64,000 nucleotides of DNA from Amphiura filiformis (GCF_039555335.1 NC_092631.1:14298305-14362304), one strand, 5' to 3'. Counted from the first letter of the stretch, positions 8,902 through 21,290 are shown. The notes: generated by a model from the sequence alone, not told the origin. Numbers and translations are program-made.

Positions 8902-11900
8902 CTACTTCTTGGGTGGTTCCTCGTCTTCTTTTGTGTAGCTCTTGAGAATTTCCAGGCGTTTTTGGGACTGTCTTTCTTCGCGTCTCTTGCGAGCTTCCTT
9001 GGTCTTGTTACGACGGGCTTCGGCCTGGTCCCTGTTTGTTGAAAGTAATAACAATTGAACAACATTGATAAGCATATAATTGGGAAATGATCTCAGAAAA
9101 ATAGTAGCTTTATAAATTCAACATTTTAATAATTGGCATCACTTTTCAATTGACTAATATCCACAAAAGCTAGAACAGGGATGAAAACAAGCACTGACAT
9201 AATTTCCTGAAACTGCTTTAACATTTCCTGAAAATGTATATTTCCCTATACTTTGTACAGGGAAGATCGAAGCAAAATTTCCTGAAGATTACATCCCTGC
9301 TAGAACCATAAGGTAACAAACCAAAAGTTAATTGATGTTATATGATAGTGTTTTTGTTAGGAGGCTGACCTCTCCCCTGAAACTGAAAGTGTGAAATGTT
9401 GAAAATTCCAACCTGAAAGATTAACTTTGACCAATTTTTTTAACTAGGACTAGGACAAAAGGACTTTTATTTGTAGGACATCACCAAACTTTTGTTTGTT
9501 TCCTAAAAGCCTTCTGAAATTGCAATTTTCAACTTATTTTGAATCCCTAAGTTTTAGTACAATTTCGAGAAGTACAAATTACACTTCAAAGATCTCGAAA
9601 ACTGCATGTTGAATTGTCCTTTTAACTTGTTGTTGCAAGTGCCTCAGATTTTGGATATTGGCTTCAACCAGCCTCCTCTATGAAGCTGTCGAGTAGGGGA
9701 ATCCGAACAATAGCTCATCATTGGCACTTATCAAGGACATAAAACTGAAAGCAGTAAACAAACCCTAGACTATGGCATCAGCTGTTATGATGCTTGTCAC
9801 AGCTTGTGAATTAGGATACACTAAAACTTTCCCCAAACAAATTATGAACCAGGTAGCTACTGTAAACAGTGGAAAATTTTTGGGCTACATTTATTTTCGC
9901 CTTCCCAAGCCGCTACCACGAAAGTAACAACACATGAATATATTCCTTTTTATCTAGGCCAATGTAAGGAAACTTGGAATCACAAATTTAAAAACAAGGG
10001 AAACAGCAAAATTTGGCAAAAGGAGCAAAATTTTTGTTTGTTTTACATGTACAGTACTTAGATATCATACTTGCATCCCTGGTTTGGGGGAAATCCCGGA
10101 ATTTACAAGTGAATGCTATTTGCTAAAAGTTTGTGATATGGTCCGTTCTATGAAACTCTCCTATAATACCTAGAAATGGGATAAATATGAATTATTGCTA
10201 TTGAAACAGTGGAAGAATACGTACGCTAGCAGCTTGCTGCGGGCCTTCTCTGCCTTCTTCTTGTGGATGAATTCCATGAGTACACGCTTGTTCTTGAAAA
10301 CATTACCCTTAGCTTTCACATAGAGGAATGGTACCTGTTGATAGGAAGATCACATTCAAACAATGAATGGCTGAATACAATAAATTACTAAATCTAACTA
10401 ATAAATTGGTGTTACTGAGTAAAAAGCTTCAAATGTTAACTAGTTCAGGATCAATCCTGAAAGAAAGCTTCTCATTTTAATCTACTTCTACCAAAATTAT
10501 CTTTGTGGGTTTAATTATCACTTTAATACAAGATTCAAATTTTGGACTTGCTACCTTGCCATCAATTAAATGTTACATGTAAAAAATTAATTTGTATGAT
10601 CCGAATGATGAGAGCCTCAGAAATTTGGACATTGGCTTCAACCAGCCTCCTCTATGAAGCTGTCGAGTAGGGGAATCCGAACAAATAACTCATCACAGGC
10701 TCTCACAAATATTTACAGCAGATAATATTCCAATTTAAGTGTACATATTCTCTTATTTGAGATATAGATGCATTATGATCAGGATTGTAGCCAGTGAAAA
10801 TTAATGTTGGGTAATTTACAATCCTATCTGGGACATATGTTAGTGCACCACCTATTTACAAACCGGAGTACCTACAAAACAATCATGTGAATGTCATGGT
10901 GGTGTATGTCACAGAATTTGTATGCATATATTTGTTTACTAAATTCTGTGCATTATCATACAATAGCAACATTTTGGGCCGGTCGCAAATAGCTTATTCC
11001 GATTGACTGCTGGTCTGCAAATGGTACAACCAGCCAGTGTAGCTACAACCCTGACCGTGTTCAATTTATTTATCTATTTGTTCAACTTACAAATGCCTGT
11101 CGATCTTTTTGGCTTCTCTGTACTTCCTAAGTAGCCTCCTGAGGACACGCATCCTTCTGATCCAGACTACCTTGGTGGGCATACGAGCATTGGCAGTACC
11201 CTTTCTCTTACCTGATTGACAAACAAACAAACAAACATTAATAAGTCTCTCACCTGAACCAAGCTATTAATTCCTCCTCCCCCAACAATACTTGGGACAC
11301 AAAAATGGACGTGTACACCCTTTTTAATCTAGCATTTTTCCACATTGATGAATAGAGCCTCAGCAACGGAAAGTTTGACTTCATACCATAAGTCGAGTAG
11401 GGGAATCCTTTATCATCATCGGCTCGAGATGTAATCCAAGATGTGATTTCTGATTTTCATAACTTTTTCAACAACAAAAATTCAAATCCATTTCAAAATT
11501 TAGCTGGGATGATAAGATTGGTAAATCCACCTTTTTAACTTGACAAAATGTAAAATACCACCAATTTCTCTATTTTCAAAGTTATCACTCCCCATGGAAC
11601 CCAAAATGCACGCTCACCACCAAAACTTAATGTTCCTAATTTGACATTTTCACAGCAGATCCTGTGTAGTTCCTTGTTTGTGAAAGGCCCTAGTTCTTGA
11701 AGTGCATTGCTTACCTGTGCCCATATGACGACCTTTCCTTCTTGCTTCTGCATTCTTGCGTACACGAGCGCGGGAGTGCACAGCAACTGGCTTGCGAATG
11801 ATCAGACCATCCTTGATGAGCTTACGAATGTTTTGCCCTGCAAGAGAATCACCAAAGGTGGGAGTTACTTACCAGTGCTTATAATGCTAAGCAGATTGCA

Positions 11901-14900
11901 TCATTATTTTCTTATCATTCACAATCTCTAATTATGAATCATCATTATTTGGCAGTAATTAAATCAATATATGGCAGTCCTATCTAGGTAGGCAAGTAGG
12001 TGCATAACTTATCTGTTTCTCTGATGACAACATTGATATTATTAAAGCCAATCCACACTTTCTACACCATGCAATCAGGGGTTAGATTTCGAAGAGAATC
12101 ACAGAATCGACTCTCGTAATGATTATTGTACGATTCAGTTGTGAGAATCAACTTCTCTCATTGTATCATACAGTAAGTGCAGTGACTATGATGGATTTTG
12201 ATTCGCGCAAACCAAGACGAAATCTAGACCCCGGCAATACCAGAGAAGACGTCTTATACTTCCCATAATGCATTTCTCCCATTTTAATTTCCTGTACTGA
12301 TTTGCTACCTAGTGCAACATGCGTCAGTAGCAATGAAATGTACCCCAATGAAATGATTACATCCAGATCTTGCAAAATATATTTATTTCTTTACTATCAA
12401 TCCAAGTTCAATCAGTCAATTCTCAAACTGAAAATAATGTGGGGAACTTGTGCAAAGTAATGCCTGTGTCATTTGATGATACGATGCGATAGATCATGTT
12501 GCAAAGGATTCTTGGAAGGGTAAGATACCTTCTCTGATGCAATACATTTTTCAATCAAGCCTTGAAATAAGCGGGCGCGGGGAGCAAATTTACCCTCGTA
12601 AAGCCACTAATTGCTCCTGGTCCTTGTAAAATTCACATGAACCAGGAGCAATTTTCTAAAATAAATTGCTCCTGGTTACAGTTTTGCACTTGATGCAGTA
12701 GTGCTGGTAAGCTGTATTGTATATATGCAGAAAAGGATTTAATATTGAAAATTGCTCCTGTTTCTTCAGAAATTGCTCCTGGTTCTTGTAAAATCCCAGT
12801 GAACCAGGAGCAATGTTCAAAAACAAATTGCTCCTGGTTCCAGTCTGCTTATTTCAAGGCTTGCTTTCAATACAAAGACATTAGTATCAAAGTTGATCAA
12901 TTTTGTTACATGGGATTTGCCTCTGAACTTACTGGAGTTAGCATTTGCAATTTCATTGATTTCGTTGGGGTCCAACCACACTTTATTTTTGCCACAGTTT
13001 AGCACGCTTGAAGCCAAGCGCTTTTGCAGCCGTAGATTACTGAGAAGAAAGCAAATATGAAAGCATGATTAATCACGGTGATAATAAAAATTAGTTGAAC
13101 ATTTTAACCTGAAAACAAATTATTTACCTGTTTACACATGAAAAAGATAACTGTCAGACTAATATAGCTTGGCAACATTGACATGGTAATCCATACAATT
13201 TATTTCATTGAAACACCCACCTAGTGACTCATTTAAGCGCCGTCACGATTCCCTCATATTTTTGTAGTCATAAAAGCTAAACCACCCTAATAAATTGGCC
13301 TGAAGTGACTTCACAGGAAAAGCCTGAAAAATGACGCTAATTTGGGATATACAGCCTCAGAAGCGGAAAATATATACAAATTAGATGCAGAAATCTCGTA
13401 AAACAAACTTCGGAAATCAGGCCTGAAAACTGGTACCCCTGATAGTGTGGTATGACTTGAATTGCGAGTGCCTCAGAAATTTGGATGTTGGCTTCAACCA
13501 GCCTCCTCAATGAAGCTGTCGAGTAGGGGAATCCGAACAATAGCTCATCATCGACACTCATCAAGAAAGGACATCAGAATCAGGTCCATTTTAATGATAT
13601 TTCTATAGCAATCAAAACCATTCCTATATGATCCCTGCCAATTTCTCCTTTTGCCATTTCAGCTGCGCATGTTTAAAACATTGCTTTGAATGTTGAAATC
13701 TTGCACTTGAAAGTTCAGGGTACACATATTAGGCGTTTGCTGCATGAGTCGAAAATACAAAATAAAACTTACATGTACAACTCGGATTTTTTGCTAAAAA
13801 TTGGCTGATATATCACAAAATTTTACATGCACCCCAAGACAAAAATTTTACATGCACCCCAAGGTAAAATTCTACATGCACGGAGAAAGGTTACATGCAT
13901 CTGTGCATGTGGTATTTCGAACACTGCACTGGTTTGCTGTACATATTTTATTTGCAAAATGACACGAAAATGTGCCCTTTATTTGCAATTCCTGCAATAT
14001 GTACGCAAATTGTAATGTGGCAGTGCAGTAATAGTACATGAGCTGACAAGATTGCGACTTTTTGCAAATAAATAATTGGTTTTAGGGGATTTTATTATTT
14101 GGCATATATTTTAGCGTTAAGGTTTAGGCTGGGTTTAATAGGGTTTAGCTTTTAGGGCGAAGGTTTTGGGTTTAGGGTTAGCATAGGCAAAATAATTTAG
14201 GCCCTTAAAACCGAGGATTGACTACAAAAAAAAAATGCTGCACTTCCCCATAAATGCAAGTTGGGATGTGCAATACCACATGCGGAAATTTTATGCCAGT
14301 ACTGCACATATTATCAGGTCGTAAAAAAACCCAATCCAGTCCCATTCATTATTTTCACGAAAACTGCACCATTTCACACTTTTCTTAACAAATGCTGCAC
14401 GCACTATCGTGCAGTCACAACATCATCCTATGTGTTCGTTATTAATTATGTTATAAACTACCAGCTACATGTCTGAGGAAGAGACTGTCGCATGACCAAA
14501 ACATTCAGCAACACACTTACAAAAAAAATTGCATATTGAATTGACCTAAATTCCTTTAACACAGAAAGTGCAAGTGCCTCAGATTTTGGATGTTGGCTTC
14601 AACCAGCCTCCTCATAAAGCTGTCGAGTAGGGGAATCCGAACAATAGCTCATCATTGGCACTTGTCATGGAAAGGGCTGGAAAAAAATGCTAAGTTTCCC
14701 GGCAAGGGAAATCTGATGAAGTCAAATTTGAAGTGAACACAAGTTACAAATCCCTTTTGTGATTATTCCAAATGTTTTAAAAGAAAGAAAATAATATCCT
14801 CATTTCTATGCCACCTTTCACTTGTCTCATGTGAGAAGTGATGCCGATTTTAGCGATCCAGTCTTTTAGACCACCAGGCACCCAAGCTATATATTTTGCT

Positions 14901-16728
14901 AATTTATCAAATTAAACTTGTTTTCAACCAGGTACAAACATACCCAAGTTCCATTCCACAGAAAAAGCTTTATTTTGTTCCGAAATTCATGGTTTTTATA
15001 GCTATTTTTGATGTAAAAGAGCTTTCATGCAAAACCAGTGATCACTTTCCGAAACTTTTGTTTTTGGCCTTTCGCGTACCGGTAGCACACTTGAAGCGCA
15101 AGATTTACGCATGTTTTGACTGTAATTTCCGCTAGCGAATCATGCATTTTCAAGTGCATTTTGATATCTTTTTAAGTTGGTGCGTGACGCAATCCTGCAT
15201 TTTATTTTATTCAAGATTTTCTCAAAAATGGGAATGAATTTTCTGTAACTTTTCACTCCTCTTTTCTTTCATGCGAGTGTCAGTGTGACGGAAGTGGTGT
15301 TTATGAATAACTTATGTTATAATTTCATTTGACATGTTTGATATGTTTCTTCTTTTACGATATTTTAAATTTTTCGAGGCAAAAAGTAAAAAACTCCCTA
15401 GTCATGCTACTAAAATGACCATTTTTACTTGCATACTTGACCTGCACATGACTTATTTTTAAATAAAAAGTTGTTTTTATCTAGTTCTACCCACGGGTCA
15501 CGATTTCCCCATTTCGTGAAAATTATGAATGAGATTTCACTTGACAATCGTGTTAAAATTTCCTCCCAGCATAGATACTCAGCAAGCAACTTATCCTGAT
15601 GCTGTGTATGAATTAGGTACATGAGTACTAGACGTTCGCTTTTCGTATCTCTTTCCTTGTTGGAAAGGTATAACGTTGAGGAGATAGGAACATGTACAGA
15701 AGATCCGGGACCTACTCTGCCATGTTTGGCTGAGTAACGGCACATGAACACGGTCTTTTGTGCCTATGTAAATTAGTCATTGTGTAAAGCCGTGTTTATA
15801 CCCAGACTGAATCATTGTCGCTAACTGCACAAGTTATGTGTGCAATTTTAGAGAACGTTGACCGACAGAGGGTGTCAATATAGGCCTACGTGTCGCTTTT
15901 GAAAAACAGCGAATCATGCGCATGCTCAGCAGGCAAATACGACGGCGATTTAGTACACTGACCATGTGTGCGATTCAGGTTTCTCCAAAAGCGATCGAGT
16001 ATAAATGCATCTTTAGAAATGACCGGCGATTGTGTGTTCTCAAGTGGGTTTTATCATGTTATACTAAAATGCAGAAAACCTTAGACGAGCGCGTATTGTA
16101 AGGATACATCGCGTATATACTGCGTTGAACGCACTTGTCTCTGATTGGCTGCTAAGGCGATATATTGTTGCTGAGTGGAAATTTATGAATGAACTGTGTG
16201 CGCCGTACGCGTTGTTAGCGCCGAACTTGCAACATCACGGTAGTCGCGCTCGTAAAAGGTTTGCTGCATTTTAGTATAATTAGTGACCTCGATCAAGCAT
16301 TGAAAATTTGAAATGCTGTCATTTTTTGTACTGGATCGATCGTTCAAGCATCTCCAACAAATTTTTCAATGGAAGTGCCTCTGGCCCTAGTAGAAGTAAA
16401 AAACGGATACTATGGCCATAGTTCTAGGGCTAATGAGTACGTAACTCATAATTTAATACATGAAATACATGATACATGAACATGTGTCGATGTGAACATG
16501 TACGACGTCATGCATGCATGGTTTCCGAATTCTGTTCCATTGATCCTCGGAAGTACGTTTATGCCTTTTTTCTCCAATTTCACTATGAATGATAAGTTCA
16601 TTTAATTTATTATTTCATTTAACAGTTAGAAGAGCGTTTGATTATACTTTAGCATTGTCAAAATAACAATTCTTGATTTCATAGAGCAGTAAATTTGCTT
16701 CAAATTGCGGGATAATTCCTCACCTCAT
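8902..16728 (-). CDS. RPL19: Ribosomal protein L19 (eL19), six exons
   Basis: A structural component of the large cytosolic ribosomal subunit. Coding exons on the minus strand are 16728-16724 (ATGAG), 13039-12933, 11837-11715, 11211-11091, 10334-10225 and 9031-8902 (stop TAG). All introns are GT-AG and phases agree. Readable eL19 blocks are [81 protein letters not shown] and the basic C-terminal helix [20 protein letters not shown]. The product is about 198 residues, the usual length. Exon 5 is one base short: near 10325-10326 a C run (GG on the plus strand) has two bases where the reading frame needs three. Everything downstream resumes in the correct frame, so a sequencing or assembly error is more likely than a dead gene. 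The introns host snoRNA candidates. Confidence 0.95.
9637..9729 (-). ncRNA. C/D-box snoRNA candidate, copy A (RPL19 intron 5)
   Basis: Minus-strand order: stem AAGTGCC, C box ATGATGA, guide-like segment TTCGGATTCCCCTACTCGAC, internal GCTTCA/TGAAGC hairpin, D box CTGA, closing stem GGCACTT. The terminal stem, C box, D box and location inside a ribosomal protein intron are all typical of box C/D snoRNAs, which guide 2'-O-methylation. The host transcript presumably supplies it by splicing and trimming. Confidence 0.8.
10610..10704 (-). ncRNA. C/D-box snoRNA candidate, copy B (RPL19 intron 4)
   Basis: Same family as 9637-9729, but the terminal stem is GAGAGCCT/AGGCTCTC. Both strands of the stem have changed together, which is compensatory evidence that the RNA fold is kept. 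The C box is GTGATGA and the D box CTGA, and the core guide segment is identical. Confidence 0.8.
11355..11425 (-). ncRNA. C/D-box snoRNA candidate, copy E, different scaffold (RPL19 intron 3)
   Basis: A 71-nt candidate: stem GAGCC/GGCTC, C box GATGATGA, D box CTGA. It shares GGATTCCCCTACTCGAC with the other four copies but differs in the second half, where the sequence before the D box is AAACTTTCCGTTG. It may therefore carry one shared and one private guide. Confidence 0.75.
12556..12863. mobile_element. Palindromic MITE in RPL19 intron 2
   Basis: TIRs CAAGCCTTGAAATAAGC (12556-12572) and its inverse (12847-12863). Inside, ATTGCTCCTGGTT-type words occur about six times in both orientations, so the element can fold into several alternative hairpins. 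It is non-coding. Confidence 0.7.
13466..13559 (-). ncRNA. C/D-box snoRNA candidate, copy C (RPL19 intron 1)
   Basis: Stem GAGTG/CACTC, C box ATGATGA, D box CTGA, same guide segment and internal hairpin as copy A. The first of two copies in the long first intron. Confidence 0.78.
13823..13900. repeat. Short direct repeats (TTTTACATGCACCCCAAG)
   Basis: About three imperfect copies of an ATTTTACATGCACCCC word within RPL19 intron 1. Further degenerate AT-rich sequence with GGGTTTAGG-type words runs to about 14220. No function apparent. Confidence 0.5.
14572..14663 (-). ncRNA. C/D-box snoRNA candidate, copy D (RPL19 intron 1)
   Basis: Stem AAGTGCC/GGCACTT, C box ATGATGA, D box CTGA, guide segment identical to copies A-C. 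The loop of the internal hairpin lost two or three bases relative to copy A. Confidence 0.8.
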
Positions 16729-16760
16729 CTTGAGAAAATGGCTGCCACGAGGAGAGAGAC
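16729..16760 (-). promoter_or_regulatory. RPL19 5' leader with TOP-like start
   Basis: The sequence before the ATG reads TCTCTCTCCTCG on the minus strand and then reaches the start codon after about 20 bases. A C followed by a pyrimidine run at the cap site is the 5'-TOP signature of ribosomal protein mRNAs (mTOR/LARP1-controlled translation). The start site is inferred at about 16754-16758. No TATA box is evident, as is usual for such genes. The first exon codes only for ATGAG. Confidence 0.7.
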
Positions 16761-17059
16761 CGTTTACCGCTGATTTTATGTAGTCCTCCGCCTACTTGCT
16801 ACGCAAAAAAGGTTTAATTCCACCGAAATGTAGAGACAAAAAACGTTTTCTAACTGTAAAATTTTATGCTACAGAGGACTTTATATATTTGCTTTGCTTA
16901 CAAAGGGAAAGAAAATGCTATTTCTTCTAGTTGTGAAATGGTGCAAGCATTACATATTAATGCGCAGTTTACGGAAGAAAATGTGGGTCAAAAACATGAC
17001 GTGTTGTAGAAGGGGACTGTATAAACAAGAGTTGTCTTTAAAAAAAAAGTGCAACTTAG

Positions 17060-18300
17060 AGCCGTTGTCCCAGACCCCCCCACAGTGTCATCGACCCTAT
17101 ATCTTCATGGCAGGAATCGCCATGGTAGGTTAAATCCACAGCCACGATTAGCCATCTGGTTCAATCCTTTAAAGCTCTTTTAAACTAATAATTAGTCGAG
17201 TGACATAACTAAGGCTACTCACAATAGCCGGGTAATCGATCTTGGTTGTGCGTGATTAAGCTTGTATACCCCATTGAGGTCAATGGTCATCGACTTTTAT
17301 ACTGCCTACGGTGAGTGCAGCTGTACTACACGCTGCACGCTGTAGTCCATAACAGGACCAACGCAATATAAAATGGTCAAATTTTGAGTTCAAAGCGCAC
17401 GGCCAATTTTCAAAGCGCATTCTAGCGACTATCATATCTGTTCAACACGTATTTCCAAGTTTATGAGACCAAATCTGGTTTCTTGAGAAAAAAATCATGA
17501 CAGGAGATATTCATCATTTTCTAACCCGGTATCAGAAGATTTTCGTCTGATATCAAAATCGTGCATAGCAATTCACGTGTATCGATCCCGTGTATTCATT
17601 TTAGTGTCCCGTCTGCACCAAATAATTATTAGCCAGGCGGTGCGGTGTGCACACACCGACATCGCCTGGCTAATAATTATTTGGAGCAGCAGAGACACTA
17701 AAATGAATACACGGGATCGATACACGTGAATTGCTATGCACGATTTTGATATCAGACGAAAATCTTCGGATACCGGGTTCATGAGAAAATGATGAATATC
17801 TCCCGTAAATGATTTCGTCTCAAGAAACCAGATGTGGTCTCATACACTTGAAAATACGTGTTGAACAGATATGATAGTCGTCGGCGTGCGCTTTGGAAAT
17901 TGGCCGTGCGCTTTGAACTCAAATCTTACCAAAATTCAAGATTTTAAATAGCGCAGCGTAGACCCTCGTGGAGGTAGTCTCGGGCCAGACTGTATGTGGC
18001 TATCACGAACATACAGGATCGACGAGTGTCAGACCGACTGACACAAACTGGCTGTGTAGGAGACTATCGTAGAAGCAGTCTATACTGATGACAATGGCGA
18101 ATGTATGCTCGCTGACCGTACAGAGGTCAGTCACAGGCTCATGCCATTAGCCTTAGTGTCCTTCAGCCAACTATGCATTTAAAAACTAATAAACAGGTGG
18201 GAACACAATGGCCATCCGTGGCTGTGGATTCAACCTACCATGGCATTTTCTGCCATGAAGATATCGGGGCGACGCTGCTGTGCCCCCCCCCCCCTTCGGC
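17060..18300. mobile_element. Large foldback (long inverted repeat) element
   Basis: The inner arms, about 17378-17665 and 17668-17935, are long, near-complementary copies meeting at a centre near 17652 (GCCAGGCG/CGCCTGGC). The outer arms (TATCTTCATGGCA and TAGGTTAAATCCACAGCCAC near 17099-17147) return inverted at about 18213-18263. The segments between inner and outer arms (about 17210-17370 and 17940-18130) do not match each other. C runs sit just outside both ends. It is non-coding. I read it as a foldback transposon whose ends I cannot fix exactly. Confidence 0.75.
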
Positions 18301-18407
18301 TACAAAAACAATTCTCAACCCCCTATAGAATAGCAGTGCTTTGTCACTGAAGGAGATACCCTGTATAATGAAGCACAAATAAATAAATAAATAAAAATAC
18401 ATACAGT

Positions 18408-19502
18408 TGTTACGAGTCGTACTTGACTCAAGGCCAAAATCACCTTTTTCCCGAACTCACACGAATGCACAACACAAATACACTGTTTGTTTAAGCTAAC
18501 AAAATCTAAGTCTTTAATTGAAAACAGAGTATGATTGGTACATATAATAACAATATCGCATATACAATAAAATCACACAATGACAGTTTTACTATATCAG
18601 TACTTAACCAGCTGTCTTCTTGTTGGTGATCCTAGAGTTCTTGCAATGTTCTGGACGACTGATGTAATATATCCTTATTCACTTGTCCTGCGAAAATCAG
18701 CGAAGTCCATAGTACACTTGCATTTATAAATCCTTGCGTATAAAATCCTCATACGAAAATGATGATGCTTCCTCCAATCTCCTTTGCGCTGCTATCTCCA
18801 CAAATATATCTCCTTGCGCTGCATTCTCCACAAATATATCTCCTTGCGCTGCTTTCTCCAAAAATGGTGTTTCTTTCACCATTCTCTCTTTCTCCAGGGA
18901 ACAGGTTTCTTTAACACAGCTCCGCTGTTTTTTGACAGATGCGTGGCCTTCACAAACCCAGCAAACTCCAGCAATTTGACAGAAGAACTTTTAATCCTTT
19001 GATGAGGAAGAGCACTTTTGTGTGCTCGCTGTCTTCTTCGTTACTGTATTAAAATTAGCTCAATTATTGGCTATATAAACTGGTTAAAATGCACTTCTTT
19101 TTTGAAGCACGAAGACCATCACACACATGTGGAGTTTCTCAATCTCCCACGGCATTCTGTAAAGTCCCAACAAAAACCTCCAGCTTTTTATATCAGTACT
19201 CATGCAAAAACCCATCATCTATTAATAAACCATTACTTCAATCACATTTTCACAACATTGCTGCAATCTTGGGATTTCCCAAGATTAATTATACACATTC
19301 ACATTACATCACTTCCTGGGGGTTTTCCTGATGGTGCAATAATGAACTGGGGCTTTCCAAGTTCCAAACATAGCTCTGACTTTGTTTACAATAATTTGGG
19401 GGAATTCCAAAATACAAGGGGGTTTCCCATCTCATGAAATACTTTCAGCTTGTAAACAAAGTTAAATAATTATATTAAATTAAATTACTCAGGGCACATC
19501 AC
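18408..19502 (-). repeat. 3' LTR of the Gmr1-like element
   Basis: Starts TGTTACGAG on the plus strand and ends at GGGCACATCAC. It contains a 33-bp mini-repeat (about 18788-18868, TCTCCTTGCGCTGC words). A TTTATATAG sequence near 19071-19083 on the minus strand is a possible TATA box of the LTR promoter. Open frames inside are incidental. Confidence 0.9.
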
Positions 19503-19515
19503 CCCCTCCCCCCTT
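19503..19515 (-). other. Polypurine tract of the Gmr1-like element
   Basis: On the minus strand AAGGGGGGAGGGG abuts the 3' LTR, the expected plus-strand primer. Confidence 0.85.
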
Positions 19516-19676
19516 AAAAGAAGAAAGTTCGAATGTAATGAAAACTTTCTTAAATGTTTTCTTCTTTTACATCAACTTCAACATATTATCAACTTTGAGT
19601 ATTTAACTCATCATACACAGTGACTACTTGTCACATACAACTTCCCTTTTAAAGGAAATTTTTTTGTTTGTCAGGT

Positions 19677-21290
19677 TTTCTTATGCAATTCTGGACAGGG
19701 CATCAGCCATTACATTGTCTTTTCCTTAATATGTTTGATGTCCAGATTGTACTCTTGCAAGGTCAAACTCCACCTCACCAGTCTTTGGTTTTTGTTCTTC
19801 ATCCTGTTGATGAAGGTGAGGGGCTTGTGATCTGTGAAAACAAGCACAGGGTATACTGTGGTACCCAAATACACATCAAAATGTAGCAATGCTAATAGCA
19901 ATGCTAAACACTCCTTCTCAATTGTGGAGTAATTTCTCTGGTGCTTGTTGAATTTCCTTGAAAAGTAACAAATGGGGTGATCTATTTGATCTTCACCCTC
20001 TTGCATCACAACACCTCCACAGCCTATGTCACTGGCATCAACAGTCAACTTGAACTGCTTCTGAAAATCAGGTGCAGTAAGCACTGGTGAACTCATGAGT
20101 ATAGATTTGACTCTGTGAAAAGCATTTTCACACTGTTCTGACCAAATGAATTTTGCATCTTTCTTCAACAAATCAGTCAAAGGACTTGCTATCTCTGAAA
20201 AGTTTGGACAGAACTTTCTATAATAGCCAACCATTCCTAGAAATCTCATGAGTGCCTTCTTGTTTACAGGTGTGGGGTATTGCTCAATTGCTTCAACTTT
20301 GGCTTTGATAGGTTTCACCTGACCTTGACCTACAACATATCCTAAGTATGTGACTGTGGCATGGCAAAACTCACTTTTTACCAGATTGACTGTCAATTGT
20401 ACTTCAGACAGCTTCTTAAACAACTGATGGAGTTGTTCCATGTGTTGTTCCCAAGTTTGACTGTAAACAATCAAATCATCTACATACGCTTCACATCCCT
20501 CTATGTCTGCCACAATTTGATTTACCATTCTCTGAAATGTTGCGGGTGCGTTTTTCAACCCGAATGGCATAACTTTGTATTGGTAAAGACCAAATGGTGT
20601 ACAAAAAGCAGAAATCTCTTTGGCACGGTCTGTGAGTGGAACCTGCCAGTACCCTTTCAAAAGATCAAATTTGCTAACAAATTTTGCATTCCCAATTTTG
20701 TCTATGCAATCATCAATTCTTGGAATTGGGTACGAGTCTGTCTTTGAATGAACATTTGCAGCTCTCATGTCTGCGACCAATCGGTATGAACCATCAGGCT
20801 TGGGAACAAGAATACATGGTGAACTCCACTCACTACTACTTGGTTCTATGATATCATTGTCTAGCATATAATTAATCTCATTTTTGAGATGTTCCATTTT
20901 CAATGGATTGACTCTGCAAGGATGCTGCTTGATTGGTTTTGTATCACCAACATCTACATCATGAAATGCAGCATTTGTTCTACTTGGCGTATCAGGAAAT
21001 ATATTGTCAAATTTGTGAATCAAATTTGCAATTTGACTTTGTTGATCTTGAGAAAGATGACCTAACTTTGAGTCCAAATTAGTGAGCACATCAGAATTGT
21101 TCAATTTTACATTATACTCTTTGTGCTCTAGCTCTTTATCCTGGTCATATGTGACATCAGAATTATCATCTTTACTCTTGTCTACATTGGTGATTTTGTC
21201 TACATCGGCATGTTTGTCTACATTAGCATGTTTTACTGTACACACAGGTTTTGAAATGCCACTGTCACTTCTTTCAACATATTTTGAGCA
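19677..21290 (-). pseudogene. pol part 3: reverse transcriptase and RNase H
   Basis: A 511-residue uninterrupted frame occupies 21245-19710. RT landmarks are IIEPSSSEWSSP, FDLLKGYWQVPL, the LYQYKVMPFGLKNAPATFQ block and the catalytic YVDD at about residue 255. RNase H follows with TVDASDIGCGG and FTDHKPLTF. The frame is lost near 19712, within the last conserved block, and at its start, where it should join integrase. Both positions sit in A runs that look one base short. The protein copies element RNA into DNA and degrades the template RNA. Confidence 0.92.

Noticed and set aside
18734..19437. Plus-strand frames repeated at 25039-25769
   Set aside because: They lie within the two LTRs, duplicate because the LTRs do, and are antisense to the element.
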